6,542 nt of DNA from CAZSGN01 sp964606415 (GCA_964606415.1 CAZSGN010000160.1:1-6542); one strand, 5' to 3'; shown: positions 1-5,164, counted from the stretch's first letter. Notes: a model not told the origin generated them from the sequence alone. Numbers and translations: made by a program.

Positions 1-1
1 T

Positions 2-68
2 TTTTTATCGGATAACAATATTTTTTTAATATTCATGAAAGCCCGAAGGGCTGATGTTGTTATAGCTA
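2..68. repeat. 67-bp repeat, copy 1 (nested hairpin)
   Basis: This segment recurs at 376-442 with one mismatch (G at 56, A at 430). It contains a small hairpin, AGCCC-GAA-GGGCT at 40-52. Around it, ATAACAATAT at 12-21 partly pairs with the segment at 54-63, where the single mismatch weakens the outer stem compared with copy 2. The window begins at or just before this copy, so its left border cannot be judged. It is probably one unit of a family of REP-like intergenic repeats, given the transposase remnant nearby; that link is inferred. Confidence 0.85.
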
Positions 69-96
69 TTGTTCTATTCCATAATCCAATTATTAC

Positions 97-208
97 ACCC
101 CTTCGGGGTTCTAATCTCTATGGTTATTGTTTGTTTATAATCATTATACCCCTTCGGGGTTTGTTATTTCTTTTGTTTATCATTATAATTATTACACCCT
201 TTTGGGGT
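97..208. repeat. three tandem small hairpins (REP-like)
   Basis: Three short stem-loops lie about 50 bases apart: ACCCC-TTC-GGGGT at 97-109, the same at 148-160, and ACCCT-TTT-GGGGT at 196-208, where one pair is a G-U wobble. T/A-rich spacers separate them and share phrases such as GGTTATTGTT/GGTTATTATT and TTTGTTTAT. A frame at 35-253 stays open through them, but its product is just the repeat read as low-complexity hydrophobic protein, so I do not call it a gene. The spacing and fixed architecture suggest a repeated unit rather than terminators. Confidence 0.75.
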
Positions 209-375
209 TCTTATCTTTTTGGTTATTATTATTGTCCGGTAACTTATTGTTGAACAAATTGCAACCATGAGCAAAAGTACAAATTTTAACGGACAGCCCC
301 TATTTAATTAGCTGTTGAGACAGATTGTTATTCTGAATGTAGCGAGGATTCATATTTTAATATTATCCATAAAAC
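209..375. other. spacer with one possible common repeat fragment
   Basis: No coding frame or RNA gene is visible here. Bases 330-351 read ATTCTGAATGTAGCGAGGATTC, which resembles a phrase (ATTCTGA..G.AGCGA.GA.TC) that I recall as a widespread intergenic repeat in Bacteroidota and other bacteria. This rests on memory only and needs a genome-wide search. Confidence 0.3.
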
Positions 376-442
376 TTTTTATCGGATAACAATATTTTTT
401 TAATATTCATGAAAGCCCGAAGGGCTGATATTGTTATAGCTA
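376..442. repeat. 67-bp repeat, copy 2 (nested hairpin)
   Basis: This is the second copy of the unit at 2-68. Its structure is clean: outer arms ATAACAATAT (386-395) and ATATTGTTAT (428-437) are perfect inverted complements, and inside sits AGCCC-GAA-GGGCT (414-426). The segment after it, 443-482, is missing from copy 1, but both copies then rejoin at a shared 17-base piece (74-90 and 483-499). Copy 1 therefore looks like a deletion derivative or a shorter variant of the same element. Confidence 0.85.
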
Positions 443-461
443 AATGTTCAAATTGAGGGAA

Positions 462-478
462 ACCCCGGAGATAGGGGT
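462..478. repeat. small hairpin ACCCC-N7-GGGGT
   Basis: Arms ACCCC (462-466) and GGGGT (474-478) enclose a 7-base loop. The arms match those of the hairpins at 97-109 and 148-160, so this is likely the same repeat class with a longer loop. It lies in the 40-base segment present in repeat copy 2 but absent from copy 1. Confidence 0.6.
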
Positions 479-482
479 GAAA

Positions 483-499
483 CTATTCCATAATCCAAT
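483..499. repeat. 17-bp repeat, also at 74-90
   Basis: CTATTCCATAATCCAAT occurs here and at 74-90 without mismatch. In both places it follows a copy of the 67-bp unit, so it marks the right side of a composite element. It also abuts the point where similarity to the Y1 transposase stops, which suggests a rearrangement or element border. Confidence 0.75.
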
Positions 500-625
500 C
501 AAATAAATATTTTTCATATCTCTTGCTAAATCTGAGATGGACATAGATGGTTTTAACGCGACAAATGCATGTAGGTGATCAGATACACCATTTAAGATAA
601 TATCAAGATCCAAATAACAAATCCG
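500..625 (-). pseudogene. IS200/IS605-type Y1 transposase fragment
   Basis: Read on the minus strand, bases 625 to 500 encode about 42 residues, including LNGVSDHLHAFVALKP and then SMSISDLARDMKN. This matches the central part of Y1 (HUH) single-strand transposases, where a G(M/V)xDHxH motif carries the two metal-binding histidines and is followed by an LKP...S...L...K segment. Here the HLH codons lie at 569-577. A TGA codon at 626-628 precedes the fragment. The N-terminus and the C-terminal helix with the catalytic tyrosine are both missing; downstream the frame runs into repeat sequence and stops at 440-442. A full family member is roughly 140-180 residues, so this is a dead remnant. It may be the source, or a relative of the source, of the REP-like hairpins beside it. 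Confidence 0.72.
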
Positions 626-638
626 TCAGATGACGGAT
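621..638. repeat. perfect 7-bp hairpin ATCCGTC-AGAT-GACGGAT
   Basis: Arms at 621-627 and 632-638 pair perfectly around a 4-base loop. It sits just upstream (minus strand) of the transposase fragment and about 60 bases past the 3' end of the minus-strand tRNA-Ser. On the minus strand it is followed by TTTGTTATTT, so it could act as a weak terminator for the tRNA. TTGTTATTT also follows the hairpin at 148-160 on the plus strand, which suggests the two belong to one repeat family in opposite orientations. Confidence 0.6.
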
Positions 639-699
639 AAACAATGGATAACAACCAAAATATAACCAGATAAAATGATTATGGAGGCATGTAAATTTG

Positions 700-788
700 C
701 GGAGAGAGAGGGATTCGAACCCCCGGTCCACCGACAGGCGGACAACGGTTTTCGAGACCGCCCCGTTCGACCACTCCGGCATCTCTCC
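700..788 (-). tRNA. tRNA-Ser(CGA)
   Basis: The minus strand folds as a class II tRNA of 89 nt. The acceptor arms are GGAGAGA (788-782) and TCTCTCC (707-701), with G at 700 as discriminator base. The T arm contains GGGTTCGAATCCC. The anticodon stem GCGGT/ACCGT encloses loop CTCGAAA, giving anticodon CGA for UCG serine codons. A long variable arm, with CCGCCTGTCGGTGG at its core, fits serine. The 3' CCA is not encoded. A promoter-like TATCTTTG lies just upstream. Confidence 0.96.
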
Positions 789-798
789 TGATATTATA

Positions 799-806
799 CA
801 AAGATA
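799..806 (-). promoter_or_regulatory. -7 box for tRNA-Ser(CGA)
   Basis: The minus strand reads TATCTTTG, a full match to the Bacteroidota -7 consensus TAnnTTTG. It ends 10 bases before the tRNA 5' end, which suits a short tRNA leader. The -33 region on that strand is a T run (826-830) and not a clear TTTG. Confidence 0.5.
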
Positions 807-927
807 TTTAAAATGCTTGAGAGGGAAAAATATTGAACGCTTTTCCTTTTAGATATGCAGATTAGTTAAAAGATGATGAGGAACCTGATGTTTAAATGTG
901 TGTATTTGATGGATTCGATACAAAAGA

Positions 928-959
928 TTTGCTGAACATATGTTTTTCTTTTAATTTTC
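928..959 (+). promoter_or_regulatory. possible promoter of the PLD-BCCT-Usp block
   Basis: TTTG at 928-931 and TAATTTTC at 952-959 are separated by 20 bases. The second box misses the final G of the Bacteroidota -7 consensus. Transcription would start a few bases before the ATG at 974, giving a very short leader. It is the best candidate I found in the 185-base gap, but it is weak. Confidence 0.3.
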
Positions 960-973
960 ATTAGTTTTATTTT

Positions 974-1492
974 ATGATTAAATACCTTCGCGATAAATCA
1001 ATTTATGAGGAAGTCATAAGAAAAGAGGTGCCGGCTGTTAAGTCTTTTTTGTGGATTGGAACAGCTGATATTAAAGATATGTATGTGCATGGTGCTGGGG
1101 GAATGGTTCCTTTTTTAAAAATGATTGATCAGTTAATCCGGAGAAAAATTGTTGTTCGTTTGATACATGCCAAAGAACCGGGACCTATGTTCCGTAAAGA
1201 TTTTGATCAATTACCTTCTTTATGGGACTCGCTGGAAAAAGCAATCTGTCCAAGGGTTCACTTTAAGGTTATCATTATGGATGGACGCCTGGCTTATATA
1301 GGAAGCGCTAATTTAACAGGTGCCGGAATGGGTGCTAAAGGTCCGGATAAAAGAAATATAGAAAACGGAATCTTGACAGATGAACCAAATTTAGTTGATG
1401 ATGTTATGAGTCATTTTGATGATGTTTGGATAGGAAAATATTGTAAGAAATGCGAAAGGCGTGATTTTTGTAAAGACCGAATCGATCAATAA
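974..1492 (+). CDS. phospholipase D-like protein, single HKD motif
   Basis: The 172-residue protein carries one complete PLD/HKD signature: H96-x-K98-x4-D103-x6-G110-S111-x-N113. HKD enzymes form a phosphohistidine intermediate and cleave phosphodiesters, in lipids or in nucleic acids. Classical PLDs have two motifs in one chain, while short proteins with one motif, such as the nuclease Nuc, work as dimers; this protein is in that size class. The C-terminus holds C157-x2-C160-x5-C166, and another cysteine, C92, sits four residues before the catalytic histidine, so a metal site is possible. I see no signal peptide or membrane segment, so it is probably cytoplasmic. The ATG at 974 is the first in frame; no Shine-Dalgarno is visible, as usual in Bacteroidota. 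The BCCT gene starts 21 bases after its stop, suggesting one transcript. The substrate (lipid or nucleic acid) cannot be decided from sequence. Confidence 0.85.
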   Translation: MIKYLRDKSIYEEVIRKEVPAVKSFLWIGTADIKDMYVHGAGGMVPFLKMIDQLIRRKIVVRLIHAKEPGPMFRKDFDQLPSLWDSLEKAICPRVHFKVIIMDGRLAYIGSANLTGAGMGAKGPDKRNIENGILTDEPNLVDDVMSHFDDVWIGKYCKKCERRDFCKDRIDQ

Positions 1493-1513
1493 AACATTTA
1501 AGATTGCTTAGAG

Positions 1514-3121
1514 ATGCAGAACGAAAAAATTAATAAGTGGAAAAAGTATATCGATATTCACCCTCCTGTCTTTATACCTTCAGCTATTTTTTTAATCCTT
1601 TTTATTAGTATTGTTTTGATTGTGGGTGAACCAATGAAGGAAATTTTTAATAATCTCCAGGCTGGTTTGTCACATGGTGCAGGGTGGTTTTTTATTCTTG
1701 TGGTGAATTTTTTCTTGTTTTTTATGTTGTTCCTGGCTTTTAGTAAGTATGGCCAGGTGCGGATTGGAGGACGCGATGCCAAGCCGGAGTTTACACGGAT
1801 GGAGTGGTTTGCCATGCTTTTTAGTGCGGGAATGGGCATTGGTATTCTTTTTTGGAGCGTTGCAGAACCTGTTTTTCATTTTAGTGATCCTGCATGGGCA
1901 AAAGGTGAGTCCGTTAAAGCTGCTGAACAAGCCATGAATTTTTCGTTTTTGCATTGGGGTTTACATGCATGGGGAATTTATGCACTGGTAGGCCTTTCAC
2001 TTGCTTTCTTTGCTTTTAATAGAAAATTGCCGCTGGCAATTAGATCTATATTTTATCCTGTTCTGGGCGACCGTATTAATGGGCCTGTTGGAAATGTAAT
2101 CGAGGTGCTGGCTGTAATAGCTACTGTATTTGGGCTGGCTACTTCATTGGGGTTTGGTGTCCAGCAGGTAAATGCGGGACTTAATTATCTTTTTGGTGTT
2201 TCAATTAGTGCCGAAATTCAGGTGGTTTTGATTGTTGTTATTACGCTTATTGCTACTATTTCTGTTGTATCCGGACTTAATAGCGGGGTGAAAAAATTGA
2301 GTGAGGTGAATATAAACCTGGGGGCCTTATTATTATTATTTGTTTTGATTCTTGGACCCACCGTATTTATTTTAGATTCTTATGTGCAAAATATTGGTGT
2401 TTATTTGCAAAATTTCTTTTATAAAAGTTTTTGGACCGAAAGTTATGCGCAGACAGATTGGCAGGATCAATGGACTGTGTTTTACTGGGCATGGTGGATT
2501 TCATGGTCGCCATTTGTCGGGATGTTTATTGCTCGTATATCTGTGGGCAGGAGCATTCGCGAATTTGTGCTTGGGGTTTTAATTGTCCCGACTTTGCTCA
2601 CCTTTCTTTGGCTGACTGCTTTTGGCGGTTCCGCTCTTTTTTTTGAACTAAACGGGCTTGATGCTGTTTCCCAGGCAGTCAAAGAAGATGTTTCGATCTC
2701 TTTATATGCATTGCTTGAAAATTTTCCGGTATCTTCTATTACAAATTTGATCGCGATGCTTTTGGTGGTCAGTTTTTTTGTGACTTCTTCTGATTCGGGT
2801 TCGCTTGTGGTTGATATTTTTACATCCGGAGGAAAGATAAATACACCTGTTTATCAACGAATTTTTTGGGCCTTTTCTGTTGGAGGAGTGGCGGCTGTTT
2901 TACTTTTGGGAGGTGGCCTTGAAGCATTACAGACCGCATCCGTAGCTTCCGGTCTTCCTTTTGCTGTTATATTAATTGTCATGACCCACAGCTTGTATAA
3001 AGGGGTGCGAATTGAATTTTATCAGTTTGTTAAGATTCCTGAGAGCAAGGAGAAGGAAAAATATCAGGATATGGTTGAAGATGCAATGGAAGATGATAAA
3101 ATTCATTTTTCTGATCAATGA
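1514..3121 (+). CDS. BCCT-family sodium/compatible-solute transporter
   Basis: The 535-residue protein is a typical BCCT (betaine/choline/carnitine) transporter with about 12 hydrophobic segments between residues 20 and 495. Family marks are all present: GMGIG at 106-110; aromatic betaine-box residues W148, W153 and Y156; the signature WTVFYWAWW from W320, with W327, W328 and W331; and FFVTSS from F421. In BetP of Corynebacterium the residues matching F421, T424 and S425 help bind sodium, so sodium coupling is likely. A second BetP sodium-site threonine appears to be leucine here (L208), judged from memory of BetP. The intact aromatic box favours a trimethylammonium substrate such as glycine betaine or choline; the exact one is unknown. 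The short C-tail (about 500-535) is rich in Lys, Glu and Asp. The Usp gene begins 38 bases downstream with no terminator between, so import and stress signalling may be linked. The protein acts in the inner membrane. Confidence 0.95.
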   Translation: MQNEKINKWKKYIDIHPPVFIPSAIFLILFISIVLIVGEPMKEIFNNLQAGLSHGAGWFFILVVNFFLFFMLFLAFSKYGQVRIGGRDAKPEFTRMEWFAMLFSAGMGIGILFWSVAEPVFHFSDPAWAKGESVKAAEQAMNFSFLHWGLHAWGIYALVGLSLAFFAFNRKLPLAIRSIFYPVLGDRINGPVGNVIEVLAVIATVFGLATSLGFGVQQVNAGLNYLFGVSISAEIQVVLIVVITLIATISVVSGLNSGVKKLSEVNINLGALLLLFVLILGPTVFILDSYVQNIGVYLQNFFYKSFWTESYAQTDWQDQWTVFYWAWWISWSPFVGMFIARISVGRSIREFVLGVLIVPTLLTFLWLTAFGGSALFFELNGLDAVSQAVKEDVSISLYALLENFPVSSITNLIAMLLVVSFFVTSSDSGSLVVDIFTSGGKINTPVYQRIFWAFSVGGVAAVLLLGGGLEALQTASVASGLPFAVILIVMTHSLYKGVRIEFYQFVKIPESKEKEKYQDMVEDAMEDDKIHFSDQ

Positions 3122-3159
3122 TTTTCTGTTCTGTTTTGTTTTTATTAAATTAAAGCTAT

Positions 3160-4071
3160 ATGGTAAATTATCACAATATTCTTGTAGGCCTGGATCTGAC
3201 AGGAATGGATCCATTTCTGATCAGATATGCTGCTTTTTTTGCTAATGTTATGAATAGCAGGAAAATCATATTCTTGCATGTTATTCAGGCTTATGACATT
3301 CCGGAAGAAAAAAGAGATAAAATCCGGGATATTTATAATTCTCTTAAAGAACATCTTAATAAGGAAATTAAACAGCATCTTGGCTCTGTGCCCGATAAAA
3401 TGGAGATTAAAGTAGATGTTAAAATCGAAGATCGTGATGTATCTGAGGTAATTATTAAAAATGTGCGCCGGCATAAGATAGATTTAACGGTTTTGGGAAA
3501 AAAAGCTGATTCTCAAAGAGCAGAGCTTTATTCTGCCCGTACCATTGCACTTTCTGAGAGCGATATGCTTCTTGTGCCTGCTGACCCACCGGATACGATT
3601 GAACGAGTGATGGCAGCTGTGGATTTGAACAAAGAATCGAACAAAGGGGTTAAAATGGCTCACTGGATTGGCAGGTATACCAACGCTAAATTATTTGGTC
3701 AGTTTATCTTTTCACAAAACAAAAGTTTTTTTCCGTTTAGTTTTGAGAATCAGCAGGATTATGTGCAAAAACTGGCTGAAAAAAAAATAAAACAGTTTAA
3801 AAAGAATCATTGGGTTTTGGCGCATGATTTGGATTGGATTCTTCACGGGGCTGATAATTATCATGAACAAACAAAGAAAATTATTCAATCAGCAGAAGAA
3901 AAAAATGCTGATATTATTATTCTTGCGGCTAAAGGAAGAACCTCCAGCAATAGCACACTTCTTGGGATGGTAGCCGAAGGACTTCGAAAACAGAAAAGCA
4001 ATAAACCTGTTTTGATTATGAAGAATCGGTTTGAAAAGAATAGCTTTTTTAATATTTTTCTGCAGGGATAA
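3160..4071 (+). CDS. tandem universal stress protein (two UspA domains)
   Basis: The 303-residue protein has two UspA-like alpha/beta domains, roughly residues 4-142 and 146-288. Each opens with a hydrophobic strand ending in Asp (ILVGLDL, D12; VMAAVDL, D155) and closes with one (MLLVPA, 136-141; KPVLIMK, 282-288). ATP-binding Usp proteins carry G-x2-G-x9-G-S/T. Domain 2 reads A256-x2-G259-x9-G269-M270, and domain 1 reads G113-x2-A116-x9-A126-R127, so both sites are degraded and nucleotide binding is doubtful. The protein is cytoplasmic, with no signal peptide. It follows the BCCT gene by 38 bases on the same strand and ends at a bidirectional terminator. By analogy, TeaD, a Usp protein, regulates the TeaABC ectoine transporter, so this protein may tune the BCCT transporter; that is inference. 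The ATG at 3160 is kept because it sits directly before the first domain strand. Confidence 0.9.
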   Translation: MVNYHNILVGLDLTGMDPFLIRYAAFFANVMNSRKIIFLHVIQAYDIPEEKRDKIRDIYNSLKEHLNKEIKQHLGSVPDKMEIKVDVKIEDRDVSEVIIKNVRRHKIDLTVLGKKADSQRAELYSARTIALSESDMLLVPADPPDTIERVMAAVDLNKESNKGVKMAHWIGRYTNAKLFGQFIFSQNKSFFPFSFENQQDYVQKLAEKKIKQFKKNHWVLAHDLDWILHGADNYHEQTKKIIQSAEEKNADIIILAAKGRTSSNSTLLGMVAEGLRKQKSNKPVLIMKNRFEKNSFFNIFLQG

Positions 4072-4072
4072 A

Positions 4073-4104
4073 AAAAGCCTGTTAACAAAAGTTAAAAGGC
4101 TTTT
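4073..4104. terminator. bidirectional terminator between Usp and tRNA-Ser
   Basis: AAAAGCCT (4073-4080) pairs with AGGCTTTT (4097-4104), and inside it TTAAC (4082-4086) pairs with GTTAA (4091-4095) around AAAA. The plus strand leaves TTTT, the minus strand leaves TTTTTT. It lies directly after the Usp stop and 9 bases beyond the 3' end of the minus-strand tRNA, so it can stop both transcripts. Confidence 0.8.
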
Positions 4105-4112
4105 AGAAGGTG

Positions 4113-4201
4113 CGGAGGAAGAGGGATTCGAACCCCCGGACCCGCGATAACAGGTCAACGGTTTTCAAGACCGCCGCATTCGACCACTCTGCCATTCCTC
4201 C
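4113..4201 (-). tRNA. tRNA-Ser(UGA)
   Basis: The minus strand folds as an 89-nt class II tRNA. Acceptor arms are GGAGGAA (4201-4195) and TTCCTCC (4120-4114), with G at 4113 as discriminator base. The T arm contains GGGTTCGAATCCC. Anticodon stem GCGGT/ACCGT encloses loop CTTGAAA, giving anticodon UGA, which reads UCA and other UCN codons. A long variable arm supports serine. CCA is not encoded. The anticodon arm is nearly identical to that of the tRNA-Ser(CGA) at 700-788, differing at the first anticodon base. Confidence 0.96.
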
Positions 4202-4205
4202 GCTG

Positions 4206-4213
4206 CAAAAATA
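4206..4213 (-). promoter_or_regulatory. possible -7 box for tRNA-Ser(UGA)
   Basis: The minus strand reads TATTTTTG, matching TAnnTTTG. It ends only 4 bases before the mature tRNA 5' end, so the primary transcript would start at or almost at the tRNA itself. A CTTG at 4232-4229 lies 15 bases further up, shorter than the usual spacing. Confidence 0.4.
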
Positions 4214-4314
4214 GATTTTTTTTTAGAACAAGAAAAATTTTGAAACATTATTTATGATTCTGCTGTCATTTAAGTGAAAGTTGATTCTGAGTATCCGGCA
4301 TTCAGAATAGCTCT

Positions 4315-4375
4315 ATGATAGCTATGCTTCTTCTTTTTCCTCCGCTGAGCGGGAAAAAAAGAAGAAACCTATCAT
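4315..4375. repeat. long imperfect hairpin, 61 nt
   Basis: ATGATAG (4315-4321) pairs with CTATCAT (4369-4375). Inside, the pyrimidine arm 4328-4345 pairs with the purine arm 4349-4366 around a TGA loop, with a CCGC/GCGG core and two adjacent C-A mismatches. It is far from any gene end (over 100 bases from the tRNA and over 500 from HU), so it is not obviously a terminator. It could be a MITE-like remnant or a structured RNA. Confidence 0.6.
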
Positions 4376-4419
4376 CATTCCCGGTCCCAGTTCCAGCAAG
4401 CAAAATAGAACGTTCCCCT

Positions 4420-4445
4420 AAAGGGTATTCGGTTCATACCCTTTT
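4420..4445 (+). terminator. terminator-like hairpin without a gene
   Basis: AAAGGGTAT (4420-4428) and ATACCCTTT (4436-4444) pair perfectly around a 7-base loop, followed by only one more T before G. The fold resembles a weak rho-independent terminator for plus-strand transcription, but no gene ends nearby. It might end an unannotated transcript from 4220-4420, or be a repeat hairpin. Confidence 0.4.
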
Positions 4446-4786
4446 GTCTTAAATCAATTATTCCCATTTTATAAGCCTTATGGTGAGGGTTTCATTAAAA
4501 TAAGTGGAAGAACTTTATTTATAGAAGTCCTTTTAATGGTTTTTTTATTGATTATAAACCAGTATAATTGCCCGATTTTTATTATAAACCTGGTGTTTTT
4601 TTCAAAGATGGTGTTATTATAAAGTAAATGTAAAACCAAAATAAATATTTTTTGAAAATTTTATGTTAATGAGTTGAGAATAGCTGATAATTAGGATTAT
4701 CGCGCAATATATTGAAAGTCAGAACTTTGTGCGCATGAAAAAACCGTATGTCTTTTATGGAGCGGGTTTGTCCAAAAAAAAAATGC

Positions 4787-4819
4787 TTGAAAATTGATAT
4801 TTTTTTGAGTATAAATTTG
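4787..4819 (+). promoter_or_regulatory. HU promoter P1 (distal)
   Basis: TTGA at 4787-4790 and TAAATTTG at 4812-4819 are 21 bases apart. The -7 box matches TAnnTTTG fully; the -33 box is a partial match. Its -7 box also supplies the TTTG of the next promoter, so the two cannot be occupied together. Confidence 0.5.
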
Positions 4820-4846
4820 TTAAACTCAATATTTCTCATAAATTTG
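4816..4846 (+). promoter_or_regulatory. HU promoter P2 (proximal)
   Basis: TTTG at 4816-4819, a 19-base spacer, and TAAATTTG at 4839-4846 give a full match to the Bacteroidota promoter pattern. The start point would be near 4851, leaving an AT-rich leader of about 40 bases before the HU ATG at 4892. Confidence 0.7.
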
Positions 4847-4891
4847 TAATATTGTTAGAAAATATTTTACTAACCCTAAAACTTAATTATT

Positions 4892-5164
4892 ATGAACAAA
4901 GCTCAATTAATTGACGCAATTGCTAGCGAAGCAAATCTTACTAAAGCTGACGCAAAGAGAGCATTGGATGCTTTCGTGAATACCACAACAAAGGCCCTTA
5001 AAAAAGGCGACCGTGTTGCATTAGTAGGTTTTGGATCATTTTCAGTTTCTAAAAGAAGTGCCAGAACAGGTAGAAATCCTCAAACTGGAGCACCGATTAA
5101 AATCGATGCTAAAAAAGTTGTGAAGTTTAAAGCAGGTAGCGAATTATCAGATGCTGTTAAATAA
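4892..5164 (+). CDS. hup: HU-family nucleoid DNA-binding protein
   Basis: The 90-residue protein has the standard HU length. Residues 1-45 form the helical dimerization part. The beta-arm signature runs from about G46: GFGSF (46-50), then basic residues, then R61-N62-P63-Q-T-G, where P63 is the proline that wedges between base pairs. HU dimers bend and compact DNA with little sequence preference and affect replication, recombination and transcription. The ATG at 4892 gives the canonical start MNKAQLIDAI. There is no Shine-Dalgarno, only an AT-rich leader. Two overlapping promoters upstream and a strong terminator right after the stop make it a single-gene transcript, probably highly expressed. 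The family also includes IHF subunits; the sequence fits HU better. Confidence in the family is very high. Confidence 0.97.
   Translation: MNKAQLIDAIASEANLTKADAKRALDAFVNTTTKALKKGDRVALVGFGSFSVSKRSARTGRNPQTGAPIKIDAKKVVKFKAGSELSDAVK

Larger units (their letters stand above)
4202..4891. other. gene-poor 690-base spacer with hairpins
   Basis: I see no convincing coding frame on either strand. The stretch holds the promoter side of tRNA-Ser(UGA), a long imperfect hairpin (4315-4375), a terminator-like hairpin (4420-4445), a 10-base direct repeat ATTATAAACC at 4551-4560 and 4581-4590, two adjacent small stem-loops (GATAAT/ATTATC at 4686-4701, and GCGCA/TGCGC at 4702-4734 with AAAGT/ACTTT inside), and the HU promoters at its right end. 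The region 4446-4680 is AT-rich and otherwise featureless. Confidence 0.6.

Noticed and set aside
40..208. CRISPR array in the left repeat region
   Set aside because: Repeats are short hairpins of varying sequence with non-unique T/A-rich spacers, and there are no identical 25-40 base repeats or cas genes.
97..208. Series of rho-independent terminators
   Set aside because: Stems are only 5 bp, T runs are broken, and three in a row with no gene in front fit a repeat family better.
35..253. Open frame of 72 codons through the first hairpin repeats
   Set aside because: The product is low-complexity, hydrophobic, and simply reflects the repeated TTATTA and CCCCTTCGGGG units; no start context or family resemblance.
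700..788. Integration site (att) at tRNA-Ser(CGA)
   Set aside because: No integrase gene and no duplicated tRNA 3' fragment is visible in the window.
3145..3474. Minus-strand frame of 109 codons inside the Usp gene start
   Set aside because: It is a shadow of the well-supported Usp gene and has AT-rich, unstructured composition.
4551..4590. Direct repeat ATTATAAACC as an operator or iteron pair
   Set aside because: Only two 10-base copies in AT-rich sequence; no third copy or origin feature nearby, so chance is likely.
4735..4797. Short frame of 20 codons beginning MKKPYVFYGAG just before the HU promoters
   Set aside because: Too short, overlaps the HU -33 region, no promoter or ribosome site of its own, and no recognisable family.
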